Part shown: in pieces, positions 55,279 through 64,000 of the stretch
How the letters are laid out: each line of letters opens with the position of its first letter
How positions within the stretch are numbered: position 1 is the first letter of the stretch
Source: Pseudomonas sp.
Lineage (GTDB): Bacteria; Pseudomonadota; Gammaproteobacteria; Pseudomonadales; Pseudomonadaceae
Direction of reading: 5' to 3'
Assembly (NCBI GenBank): GCA_030699825.1
Contig: JAUYKV010000013.1
Span: 1-64,000 of the forward strand
Length of the DNA: 64,000 nt
Translations under genes and position numbers: made by a program
Notes under the pieces: generated by a model
Seen by the model: the letters and a program-made list of their open reading frames with translations, nothing else
What the model was told of the DNA's origin: nothing
Database searches by the model: none

Positions 55279-56031
55279 ATGTCGCTTCTGCCGTTGATCG
55301 GCGTTACCGCCTGTACTAAACAGGTCGGTCTGCATCTTCACCATATAACAGGTGACAAATACGTTCGCGCCGTAGCCATTGGAGCCGGCGGCTTGCCGCT
55401 GATTATTCCGGCGCTGGGCGAACTGATCGATCAGCCGACCCTGCTCGATAATTTGCACGGCCTGCTGTTCACCGGCTCGCCGTCGAATGTCGAACCCCAT
55501 CATTATAGCGGCTCGGCCAGCGAGGCCGGGACGCCGCACGATCCAGAACGCGATCGCACCACCTTGCCGCTGATCCGTCAGGCCATTGCGGCCGGCGTCC
55601 CCGTGCTCGGCATCTGTCGCGGCTTTCAGGAAATCAACGTGGCATTCGGCGGCACCCTGCACCAGAAGGTGCACGAGGTCGCCGGCATGCTCGATCACCG
55701 CGAGCAGGCCGATGAGCCGCTCGATGTGCAGTATGCCCCGCGCCACCTGCTGCGGGTGCAGCCGGGGGGCGTGCTCGCCGGTCTCGGCTTGCCCGGCGAG
55801 TTCGCCGTCAATTCCATTCATGGTCAGGGCGTTGAGCGTCTGGCGCCGGGCCTTCGCGTCGAAGCACTGGCGCCTGACGGGCTGGTCGAGGCCTTCTCCG
55901 TCGAGGGCGCGCCGAGTTTCGCCCTGGGGGTGCAATGGCACCCCGAATGGCAGGTAGGATCCAACCCGAATTATCTCGCCATCTTCCAGGCCTTTGGTGA
56001 GGCTTGCAGGAAGAGGGCGGGGCAGCGCTGA
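55279..56031 (+). CDS. spuA: Gamma-glutamyl-GABA hydrolase
   Basis: Class-I glutamine-amidotransferase-like hydrolase that releases GABA from gamma-glutamyl-GABA, last step of the gamma-glutamylation route (PuuD/PauD type). 250 residues with nucleophile Cys113 (GICRGFQE), His221 and Glu223 (QWHPEWQ). First gene of the spu operon, downstream of the inverted operator pair. GABA produced goes to GabT/GabD encoded at 3.3-6.5 kb. Confidence 0.94.
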   Translation: MSLLPLIGVTACTKQVGLHLHHITGDKYVRAVAIGAGGLPLIIPALGELIDQPTLLDNLHGLLFTGSPSNVEPHHYSGSASEAGTPHDPERDRTTLPLIRQAIAAGVPVLGICRGFQEINVAFGGTLHQKVHEVAGMLDHREQADEPLDVQYAPRHLLRVQPGGVLAGLGLPGEFAVNSIHGQGVERLAPGLRVEALAPDGLVEAFSVEGAPSFALGVQWHPEWQVGSNPNYLAIFQAFGEACRKRAGQR

Positions 56032-56074
56032 GCCGACTATATATGAGCCGGCTTTAATCAATCCTGAGGTCTCT

Positions 56075-57433
56075 ATGAGCAGCAAATTGGACCAGCTTTC
56101 GAGCTGGCTTAAAGAACGCAAAATCACCGAAGTTGAATGCCTGATCAGCGATCTTACCGGCATTGCTCGTGGCAAGATTTCGCCGACCAACAAGTTCCTC
56201 GGCGAGAAGGGCATGCGCCTCCCCGAGAGCGTGCTGCTGCAGACCGTGACCGGCGACTACGTCGAGGACGAGATTTATTACGACCTGCTCGACGAAGCGG
56301 ATATCGACATGTTCTGTCGTCCCGATGCCGATGCGGTGTTCCTGGTGCCGTGGGCTATCGAGCCGACCGCCATGGTCATCCACGACACCTTCGACAAGCA
56401 GGGCAACCCGATCGAGCTGTCGCCGCGCAACATTCTCAAGAATGTGCTCAAGCTGTATGCCGACAAGGGCTGGAAGCCCATAGTCGCTCCGGAGATGGAG
56501 TTCTACCTGACCAAGCGCTGCAGCGACCCGGACTTCCCGCTGGAAGCGCCGATGGGCCGCTCCGGGCGCCCGGAAGTCGGGCGTCAGTCGTTCTCCATCG
56601 ATGCCGCCAACGAATTCGACCCGCTGTTCGAAGATGTCTACGACTGGTGCGAAATCCAGGGCCTGGACCTCGATACCCTGATCCACGAAGACGGCCCGGC
56701 GCAGATGGAGATCAACTTCCGCCATGGCGAGGCCTTGCACCTGGCCGACCAGATCACCGTGTTCAAGCGCACCATGCGCGAGGCGGCGCTCAAGCATGAC
56801 GTGGCGGCGACCTTCATGGCCAAGCCGATCACCGACCAGCCGGGCAGCGCCATGCACATTCACCAGAGTGTGCTGGACATCAAGACCGGCCAGAACCTGT
56901 TTTCCAATGCCGATGGCAGCATGAGCGAACTGTTTATGCAGCACATCGGTGGCCTGCAGAAATACATCCCCGAACTGCTGCCGCTGTTCGCCCCCAACGT
57001 CAACTCCTTCCGCCGCTTCCTGCCGGATACCTCGGCGCCGGTGAACGTCGAGTGGGGCGAAGAGAACCGCACGGTCGGCCTGCGTGTACCGGAAGCCACG
57101 CCGGAAAACCGGCGGGTGGAGAACCGCCTGGCCGGCGCCGATGCCAACCCCTACCTGGTCCTGGCCGCCTCGCTGCTGTGCGGTTACATGGGCATGGTGG
57201 AACAGCTCGAACCTGGCGCGCCCGTCAAGGGCCGGGGTTACGAGCGGCGCAATCTGCGTCTGCCGATCACCATCGAGCATGCGCTGGAGCGGATGGAGGC
57301 CTGCAAGGCGGCGGAAGAATACCTGGGTGAAAAATTCATCCGTGGTTACGTGGCGGTCAAGCGTGCCGAGCACGAAAACTACAAGCGGGTGATCAGCTCC
57401 TGGGAACGCGAGTTCCTGCTGCTCTCGGTCTGA
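56075..57433 (+). CDS. spuB: Glutamine-synthetase-like gamma-glutamylpolyamine synthetase (copy 4, SpuB)
   Basis: A 452-residue GS-fold ligase: APEMEFYLTK near 140, GSAMHIHQS near 262, NSFRRF near 309, and ENRLAGADANPYLVLA near 348, where the other three paralogues have EHR instead of ENR. Acts with SpuC and SpuA on polyamines. Start ATG 56075 (MSSKLDQLSSW) follows GAGG; upstream in-frame starts lie inside the spuA end region. 43 bp after spuA. Confidence 0.94.
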   Translation: MSSKLDQLSSWLKERKITEVECLISDLTGIARGKISPTNKFLGEKGMRLPESVLLQTVTGDYVEDEIYYDLLDEADIDMFCRPDADAVFLVPWAIEPTAMVIHDTFDKQGNPIELSPRNILKNVLKLYADKGWKPIVAPEMEFYLTKRCSDPDFPLEAPMGRSGRPEVGRQSFSIDAANEFDPLFEDVYDWCEIQGLDLDTLIHEDGPAQMEINFRHGEALHLADQITVFKRTMREAALKHDVAATFMAKPITDQPGSAMHIHQSVLDIKTGQNLFSNADGSMSELFMQHIGGLQKYIPELLPLFAPNVNSFRRFLPDTSAPVNVEWGEENRTVGLRVPEATPENRRVENRLAGADANPYLVLAASLLCGYMGMVEQLEPGAPVKGRGYERRNLRLPITIEHALERMEACKAAEEYLGEKFIRGYVAVKRAEHENYKRVISSWEREFLLLSV

Positions 57434-57518
57434 GAGTTTGTTGACAATCTCTGCGCGAATGGGCGCCAGGGCGCGTGGCCCGCGGCACCCTTGATGACGT
57501 ACATTTTTTGAGGTGGAT

Positions 57519-58892
57519 ATGACAAAGCAAACAAACAACCCGCAAACCCTCGAGTGGCAGGCCATGAGCCGTGACCATCACCTGGCGCCGTTCAGCGACT
57601 ATCAGCAGCTGAGCGAGGTTGGCCCGCGCATCATCGTCAAGGGTGACGGCGTGTACGTGTGGGACAGCGAAGGCAACAAGATCCTCGACGGCATGGCTGG
57701 CCTGTGGTGCGCCGCCATCGGTTACGGTCGTCATGAGCTGGCCGACGCCGCCAGCAAGCAGATGAAAGAACTGCCGTTCTACAACACCTTCTTCATGACG
57801 GCTCACCCGCCGGTTCTCGAGTTGGCCAAGGCCCTCGCCGACATCGCGCCGGAAGGCATGAACCACGTGTTCTTCACCAGTTCCGGTTCCGAAGGCAACG
57901 ACACCATGCTGCGCTTGGTGCGCCATTACTGGGCGATCAAGGGGCAGCCGAGCAAGAAGATCATCATCAGCCGTATCAACGGCTACCACGGTTCCACCGT
58001 GGCCGGGGCCAGCCTCGGCGGCATGGCCGGCATGCACGCCCAGGGCGACCTGCCGATCCCCGGCATCGAGCACATTCCGCAGCCTTACTGGTTCGGCGAA
58101 GGCGGCGACATGAGCCCGGACGAGTTCGGTATCTGGGCTGCCGACCAGCTGGAGAAGAAAATTCTCGAAGTCGGCGAGGACAACGTCGCCGCCTTTATCG
58201 CCGAGCCTATCCAGGGCGCCGGCGGCGTGATCATCCCGCCAGACAGCTACTGGCCGCGCATCCGCGAGATTCTCGCCAAGTACGACATTCTGTTCGTCGC
58301 CGACGAGGTGATCTGCGGGTTCGGCCGCACCGGCGAATGGTTCGGCAGCGACTTCTACGGCAACCAGCCGGACATGATGACCATCGCCAAGGGCCTGACC
58401 TCCGGTTACATCCCCATGGGTGGCCTGATGGTGCGCGACGAAATTGTCGAGGTGCTCAATCAGGGCGGCGACTTCAACCACGGCTTCACCTATTCCGGGC
58501 ACCCGGTGGCGGCGGCGGTGGCCCTGGAAAACATCCGTATTCTGCGCGACGAAAAAATCATTGAGCGGGTCAAGGCAGAAACGGCACCCTACTTGCAAAA
58601 GCGTCTGCGTGAATTGGCCGACCATCCGTTGGTGGGTGAAGTGCGCGGTGTCGGCATGCTCGGCGCGATCGAGCTGGTGAAGAACAAGGCCACTCGCGAG
58701 CGCTATCCGAGCGAGTCGGGGGCCGGTATGGTTTGCCGTGGACATTGTTTCGCCAATGGTCTGATCATGCGCGCCGTGGGCGACACCATGATCATTTCGC
58801 CACCACTGGTAATCAGCAAGGCCGAGATCGACGAGCTGGTGGACAAGGCGCGTAAGTGCCTCGACCTGACCGCAGAGGAACTTGCCGGCTGA
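57519..58892 (+). CDS. spuC: Polyamine:pyruvate aminotransferase
   Basis: Class-III PLP aminotransferase using pyruvate as acceptor for putrescine and related amines. 457 residues: [17 protein letters not shown] (phosphate binding, near 125), [16 protein letters not shown] (coenzyme Asp, near 260), and PLP-Lys in [16 protein letters not shown] (near 290). ATG 57519 has GAGG five bases upstream; GTG 57513 would cut into that site. Third gene of the spu operon, 85 bp after spuB. Confidence 0.95.
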   Translation: MTKQTNNPQTLEWQAMSRDHHLAPFSDYQQLSEVGPRIIVKGDGVYVWDSEGNKILDGMAGLWCAAIGYGRHELADAASKQMKELPFYNTFFMTAHPPVLELAKALADIAPEGMNHVFFTSSGSEGNDTMLRLVRHYWAIKGQPSKKIIISRINGYHGSTVAGASLGGMAGMHAQGDLPIPGIEHIPQPYWFGEGGDMSPDEFGIWAADQLEKKILEVGEDNVAAFIAEPIQGAGGVIIPPDSYWPRIREILAKYDILFVADEVICGFGRTGEWFGSDFYGNQPDMMTIAKGLTSGYIPMGGLMVRDEIVEVLNQGGDFNHGFTYSGHPVAAAVALENIRILRDEKIIERVKAETAPYLQKRLRELADHPLVGEVRGVGMLGAIELVKNKATRERYPSESGAGMVCRGHCFANGLIMRAVGDTMIISPPLVISKAEIDELVDKARKCLDLTAEELAG

Positions 58893-58941
58893 AAATACGC
58901 CACTCTTTATCGCCATCGGCGGGCTACGCTAGGAGTTGTAA

Positions 58942-60150
<1,209 letters not shown>

Positions 60151-60198
60151 TGGCGAGCCCAGCAAGGTGGTGAAGGCAGGTGATCTGCCGAGCCACCC

Positions 60199-60228
60199 GA
60201 TTTCTGGCGGGTCATCCCGCCAGAAATC
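60199..60228. terminator. Perfect 13-bp hairpin after spuD
   Basis: GATTTCTGGCGGG and its exact complement enclose the loop TCAT, 48 bases past the spuD stop, with no T-run. Such intercistronic hairpins protect the upstream message and keep binding protein in excess over transporter subunits. Confidence 0.7.
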
Positions 60229-60251
60229 CCGACACTAAGAAGGAAGCCCTT

Positions 60252-60377
60252 ATGCATCGTTCAATTCAGCTGGCCGGCCTCGTGTCCGTGCCATTCGCCA
60301 TTCTGTTGCCTGCTGTTAGCTCGGCAGGGGGCAAAACCGGGCCTGAATGCGGTGCCTGGCTGATGCCGAGTCACTGA
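60252..60377 (+). CDS. Small signal-peptide-bearing reading frame
   Basis: A 41-residue frame: MHRSIQLAGLVSVPFAILLP, then AVSSAGGKTGPECGAWLMPS and a final His. AAGGAAG lies about eight bases before the ATG and the first 25 residues look like an export signal. It sits where spuE would begin in PAO1. Its start is reminiscent of an exported-protein start, but the rest shows no similarity to SpuE that I can see. Either a tiny secreted peptide or a remnant of the lost gene. Confidence 0.45.
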   Translation: MHRSIQLAGLVSVPFAILLPAVSSAGGKTGPECGAWLMPSH

Positions 60378-60771
60378 ACGACCCAGTCTTTGTCGATAGA
60401 CCGCCGGCCTCTTTGCAGGCGGGCCGATACAAATCAGGACGCAAATTGTGCAAGCAGCCTTCGGCAACACCCTGACCGCCAGCGCTCCGGCGTTTGTCCT
60501 GCTGGCCACGGCCCGGGCGGCGATAGTCCAGGGGGGCCGCTGGAGTGCCGCTCAGCGCGCGCAACAGGCCAAGGCCTGCACGAGTTATCCAGGCCCCGGG
60601 TCAATCGCCAGGGGCAGTGATTAGTGATTTTGGACAGGTTGGGTGTCTCGGCGGAGTTGCCGATCACAATACAAGGGCCGATGACCCGAAGCTGGAACAG
60701 GGTCGACTAAGGCCACAATTTCAAACGTCCATCCGTCGGGGTTGGGCGCTACTTTTGCGGGAGTTTTGGTA
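60378..60771. other. Gap between the small frame and spuF
   Basis: About 394 bp without a recognised gene. A 58-residue open frame at 60448-60624 (GTG start, VQAAFGNTLTASAPAFVLLA...) has a hydrophobic stretch but no clear ribosome-binding site and no family match. Together with 60151-60377 this fills the position of spuE. Confidence 0.45.
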
Positions 60772-61914
60772 ATGGCAGTTGCTTCCAGTGCCTATAAGAA
60801 GGTTCTTGAGGGCGATCAACAACCGAAAGAGGTGTTGGTCAAAATCGAGCGGGTGACGAAGAAATTCGATGAAACCATCGCCGTCGACGACGTCTCTCTG
60901 ACCATCAACAAAGGCGAGATCTTCGCCCTGCTCGGCGGCTCGGGTTCGGGTAAGTCGACCCTGCTGCGCATGCTCGCCGGCTTCGAGCGGCCAACCGAGG
61001 GGCGCATCTACCTCGACGGCGAGGACATCACCGACCTGCCGCCCTACGAGCGGCCGATCAATATGATGTTCCAGTCCTACGCGCTGTTCCCGCACATGAG
61101 CGTGGCCGACAACATCGCCTTCGGCCTCAAGCAGGACAAAATGTCCCGGGCCGAAGTCGATGCGCGGGTCGCCGAGATGCTCAAGCTGGTGCAGATGAGC
61201 CAGTACGCCAAGCGCAAGCCGCACCAGCTGTCCGGCGGCCAGCGTCAGCGTGTGGCCCTGGCCCGCTCCCTGGCGAAAAGCCCGAAGCTGTTGCTGCTCG
61301 ACGAGCCGATGGGCGCGCTGGACAAGAAGCTGCGTTCGCAGATGCAACTGGAGCTGGTGGAGATCATCGAGCGGGTCGGCGTGACCTGCGTGATGGTCAC
61401 CCACGACCAGGAAGAGGCCATGACCATGGCCCAGCGCATCGCCATCATGCACCTGGGCTGGATCGCCCAGATCGGCAGCCCGATCGATATCTACGAGACG
61501 CCGACCAGCCGTCTGGTCTGCGAATTCATCGGCAACGTCAACCTGTTCGACGGCCAGGTGGTCGAAGACATGGAAGGCCACGCGCTGATCGACAGCCCGG
61601 ATCTGGAGCGCAATATCTACGTCGGCCACGGCGTCAGCACCTCGGTGCAGGACAAGAGCATCACCTACGCCATCCGCCCGGAGAAGCTGCTGGTCACCAC
61701 CGAGCAGCCGAGCTGCGAGTACAACTGGTCGCGCGGCACCGTGCATGACATCGCCTACCTGGGCGGTCACTCGGTGTTCCATGTGCAGTTGCCCAGCGGC
61801 AAGATCGTCCAGTCCTTCGTCGCCAACGCCGAACGGCGTGGCGCGCGGCCGACCTGGGACGACCAGGTCTATGTGTGGTGGGAGGATGACAGCGGGGTGG
61901 CATTGCGCTCATGA
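60772..61914 (+). CDS. spuF: Polyamine ABC transporter ATP-binding protein
   Basis: ATPase of the polyamine importer (PotG/SpuF type). 380 residues: Walker A GGSGSGKST near 62, Q-loop MMFQSYALFPHM, signature LSGGQRQRVALARSL, Walker B LLLLDEPMGALD, H-loop VTHDQEEAMTM, and a C-terminal TOBE region from about 290. ATG 60772 has GGGAG about eight bases upstream. Overlaps spuG by ATGA. Confidence 0.95.
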   Translation: MAVASSAYKKVLEGDQQPKEVLVKIERVTKKFDETIAVDDVSLTINKGEIFALLGGSGSGKSTLLRMLAGFERPTEGRIYLDGEDITDLPPYERPINMMFQSYALFPHMSVADNIAFGLKQDKMSRAEVDARVAEMLKLVQMSQYAKRKPHQLSGGQRQRVALARSLAKSPKLLLLDEPMGALDKKLRSQMQLELVEIIERVGVTCVMVTHDQEEAMTMAQRIAIMHLGWIAQIGSPIDIYETPTSRLVCEFIGNVNLFDGQVVEDMEGHALIDSPDLERNIYVGHGVSTSVQDKSITYAIRPEKLLVTTEQPSCEYNWSRGTVHDIAYLGGHSVFHVQLPSGKIVQSFVANAERRGARPTWDDQVYVWWEDDSGVALRS

Positions 61915-62822
61915 ACATTTCCCGAAGCATCAGCCGCCGCCTGCCCAGGGGCCGGCACTTCGTCATCGGAGTGCCCTTCATCTGGTTGTTCATGTTCTTC
62001 CTGCTGCCCTTCATCATCGTCCTGAAGATCAGCTTTGCCGAAGCCGAAGTCGCTATTCCGCCGTACACCGACGTGTACACCTGGGCGGAGGACAAACTCT
62101 CGGTGGTGATCAACCTGGGCAACTACATCTTCCTCAGTGAGGACGATCTGTACCTGGCCGCCTACCTCGGCTCGTTGCAGATGGCCTTCTTCAGCACCCT
62201 CCTGTGTTTGCTGCTCGGCTATCCGATGGCCTATGCCATCGCCCGTGCCGATAAGGAAATGCAACTGGTGTACCTGCTGCTGATCATGATGCCGACCTGG
62301 ACGGCGATCCTGATCCGCGTGTACGCCTGGATGGGCATCCTCAGCAATAACGGCCTGCTCAATGGCTTCCTGCAGAGCATCGGCCTGATCGACACCCCGC
62401 TGCAGATCCTCAACACCAACATCGCGGTGTATATCGGGGTTGTGTACTCGTACTTGCCGTTCATGGTGCTGCCGCTCTACGCCAACCTGGTCAAGCACGA
62501 CCAGAGCCTGCTGGAGGCCGCGGCCGACCTGGGCTCGAGCACCTACAACAGCTTCTGGAAAATCACCGTGCCGCTGTCGAAGAACGGCATCATCGCCGGT
62601 TGCATGCTGGTGTTCATCCCGGTGGTCGGCGAGTTCGTGATCCCCGAACTGCTCGGTGGCCCGGAGACCCTGATGATCGGCAAGGTGTTGTGGCAGGAGT
62701 TCTTCAACAACCGCGACTGGCCGGTGGCTTCCGCCCTGGCGGTGGTGATGCTGGCGATCCTGATCATTCCGATCATCCTGTTCAATCGTAACCAGGCGAA
62801 AGAGATGGAGGGCAGAGCATGA
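61911..62822 (+). CDS. spuG: Polyamine ABC transporter permease 1
   Basis: A 303-residue inner-membrane permease with six helices (PotH/SpuG type): GVPFIWLFMFFLLPFIIVLKISFAEA at the N-terminus and the ATPase-contact EAA loop (EAAADLGSSTYNSFWKITVPLS, near 200). Overlaps its neighbours by four bases on both sides. Confidence 0.95.
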   Translation: MNISRSISRRLPRGRHFVIGVPFIWLFMFFLLPFIIVLKISFAEAEVAIPPYTDVYTWAEDKLSVVINLGNYIFLSEDDLYLAAYLGSLQMAFFSTLLCLLLGYPMAYAIARADKEMQLVYLLLIMMPTWTAILIRVYAWMGILSNNGLLNGFLQSIGLIDTPLQILNTNIAVYIGVVYSYLPFMVLPLYANLVKHDQSLLEAAADLGSSTYNSFWKITVPLSKNGIIAGCMLVFIPVVGEFVIPELLGGPETLMIGKVLWQEFFNNRDWPVASALAVVMLAILIIPIILFNRNQAKEMEGRA

Positions 62823-63718
62823 AGCGTTACAGTTTCTCCGGCGTCATGCTGTGGGTCGGCCTGTTGTTCATCTACCTGCCGATGCTGATCCTGGTGATCT
62901 ACTCGTTCAACGGCTCGCGCCTGGTCACGGTGTGGGGCGGCTGGTCGCTGAAGTGGTACATCGGTCTGCTCGACAACACTCAGTTGATGGGTGCGGTGAT
63001 GCGTTCTCTGGAGATCGCTTGCTACACCGCGATCGCCGCGGTGGCACTGGGCACCCTGGCGGCCTTCGTGTTGACCCGGGTCACCCGCTTCAAGGGCCGT
63101 ACCCTGTTCGGTGGCCTGGTTACCGCGCCGCTGGTGATGCCCGAAGTGATCACCGGTCTGTCGTTGCTGCTGCTGTTCGTGGCCATGGCGCAACTGATTG
63201 GCTGGCCGACCGAGCGTGGCATTCTGACTATCTGGATCGCCCACACCACCTTCTGTTCCGCCTATGTGGCGGTGGTGGTTTCGGCGCGGTTGCGTGAGCT
63301 GGACCTGTCCATCGAGGAGGCGGCCATGGACCTGGGCGCCAAGCCGTGGAAGGTGTTCTTCCTGATCACCATCCCGATGATCGCGCCCTCGCTGGCGGCC
63401 GGCGGCATGATGTCCTTCGCCCTGTCGCTGGACGACCTGGTACTCGCCAGCTTCGTCTCCGGTCCCGGTTCCACCACCCTGCCGATGGAGGTGTTCTCCG
63501 CCGTGCGTCTGGGCGTGAAGCCGGAAATCAACGCCATCGCCAGCCTGATCCTGCTGTCGGTGTCGCTGATGACCTTCATCATCTGGTTCATCGCCCGCCG
63601 CGCCGAGGAAAAGCGCAAGAAGTCGATTCAGCAGGCCATGGACGAAAGCACCGGCGCCCACCTGCAAAACGGCCCGGACAGCCGCCGCGACCCGTCGCAG
63701 GTTCACGCTGCGGTCTAG
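62819..63718 (+). CDS. spuH: Polyamine ABC transporter permease 2
   Basis: A 299-residue permease (PotI/SpuH type) with six helices (VMLWVGLLFIYLPMLILVIY at the start) and the EAA loop EEAAMDLGAKPWKVFFLITI near 165. The last 30 residues form a charged tail (RRAEEKRKKS...) in the cytoplasm. Last gene of the spu operon; terminator follows. Confidence 0.95.
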   Translation: MKRYSFSGVMLWVGLLFIYLPMLILVIYSFNGSRLVTVWGGWSLKWYIGLLDNTQLMGAVMRSLEIACYTAIAAVALGTLAAFVLTRVTRFKGRTLFGGLVTAPLVMPEVITGLSLLLLFVAMAQLIGWPTERGILTIWIAHTTFCSAYVAVVVSARLRELDLSIEEAAMDLGAKPWKVFFLITIPMIAPSLAAGGMMSFALSLDDLVLASFVSGPGSTTLPMEVFSAVRLGVKPEINAIASLILLSVSLMTFIIWFIARRAEEKRKKSIQQAMDESTGAHLQNGPDSRRDPSQVHAAV

Positions 63719-63737
63719 CTGGCGGTTTGAGTAAACG

Positions 63738-63765
63738 GAAAAGGGTCACTGCGGTGGCCCTTTTC
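63738..63765 (+). terminator. Terminator after spuH
   Basis: Stem GAAAAGGG-CAC/GTG-CCCTTTTC with loop TGCG and one internal mismatch, 20 bases past the stop; the 3' arm supplies the T-run. Confidence 0.8.
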
Positions 63766-63925
63766 TGTGGGAGATTTTCGGGCGACCCGGGCGGCGATCC
63801 GTGCGCAGCGAAGCGCCAGCCCGCCAGATTACGCCGCACCGCCCATCCTCGGCGTACTGACTGCGGCGAGTAGCGCCCTGCGGGTTGCCGAACGCATCAT
63901 TGCGGCTTCTAGCGCAACTGCTGGC

Positions 63926-64000
63926 TCACTCGAGGCTCCTGCCTTCGCCGGCTTCCTCATGGGTCACGCCGTCGCGGATGTGGTAGATGCGCTTGAAGGT
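63926..64000 (-). CDS. C-terminal end of an unidentified minus-strand protein
   Basis: The last 24 codons (TFKRIYHIRDGVTHEEAGEG, RSLE, stop) of a gene that continues beyond the window. Strong GC-ended codon bias supports coding. The IYHIRDG segment occurs at the end of some ABC-type ATPases, but that is not enough for assignment. Confidence 0.5.
   Translation of the reverse strand, partial: TFKRIYHIRDGVTHEEAGEGRSLE

Noticed and set aside
60448..60624. 58-residue frame in the spuD-spuF gap as a real gene
   Set aside because: No ribosome-binding site, no family resemblance and mixed codon use; mentioned only as part of the gap.

Overview
The window looks like chromosomal DNA of a Pseudomonas species outside the close P. 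aeruginosa group. It is GC-rich with strongly GC-ended codons, carries several families of REP-like intergenic palindromes, and its gene order from gabDT through desA, a porin, aguAB-aguR and the spu genes follows the order I remember for P. aeruginosa PAO1. That comparison is from memory and was not computed. I see no complete insertion sequence, prophage or CRISPR array. Scars and remnants do occur: next to a tRNA-Arg, at an orphan operator near 41.9 kb, and in the spuD-spuF gap.

Layout. 0.1-3 kb: a KatE-type catalase lacking the usual N-terminal arm, a broken ElaB/DUF883 gene overlapped by a small XRE regulator, and tRNA-Arg(CCG). 3.2-6.5 kb: gabD and gabT (GABA to succinate), separated by a palindrome and a MITE-like repeat. 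6.9-14.4 kb: a six-gene set led by an ArsS-type radical SAM protein, followed by a solute symporter, a non-canonical metallophosphoesterase, a TVP38-mercuric-reductase-like fusion, a DUF3047 exported protein and a SelD-associated FAD protein. This is the best candidate for a poorly described pathway. 14.6-18 kb: an unusual chemoreceptor and a first glutamine-synthetase-like enzyme. 18.2-22.6 kb: an exported protein, modABC with a likely ModE site, and a methyltransferase. 22.7-26.2 kb: a Puu-like polyamine unit (oxidase, XRE-cupin regulator, second GS-like enzyme).

26.4-39.1 kb: a co-directional signalling locus of about 12.7 kb on the minus strand: GGDEF-EAL protein, REC-HDOD regulator, a 1607-residue multi-PAS/GAF histidine kinase, a second histidine kinase with a near-identical kinase core, a decayed REC gene, a small repeat-encoded basic peptide, a single-domain REC and an HPt-REC-REC-GGDEF protein. 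39.3-43.5 kb: desA, another diguanylate cyclase and an OprD-family porin. 44.1-48.3 kb: a persulfide-responsive operon (BigR-like regulator, split YeeE/YedE transporter, DUF2892, persulfide dioxygenase, SulP permease). 48.3-49.9 kb: mgtE.

50-63.7 kb: polyamine catabolism and transport. AguA and AguB turn agmatine into putrescine under AguR. The spu genes take up polyamines (SpuD, F, G, H) and process them by gamma-glutamylation (GS-like enzymes), transamination (SpuC) and hydrolysis to GABA (SpuA); GabT and GabD at the other end of the window finish the route to succinate. Four GS-like paralogues lie in 41 kb. A second binding-protein gene (spuE) expected between spuD and spuF is absent and replaced by about 620 bp without a recognisable gene.
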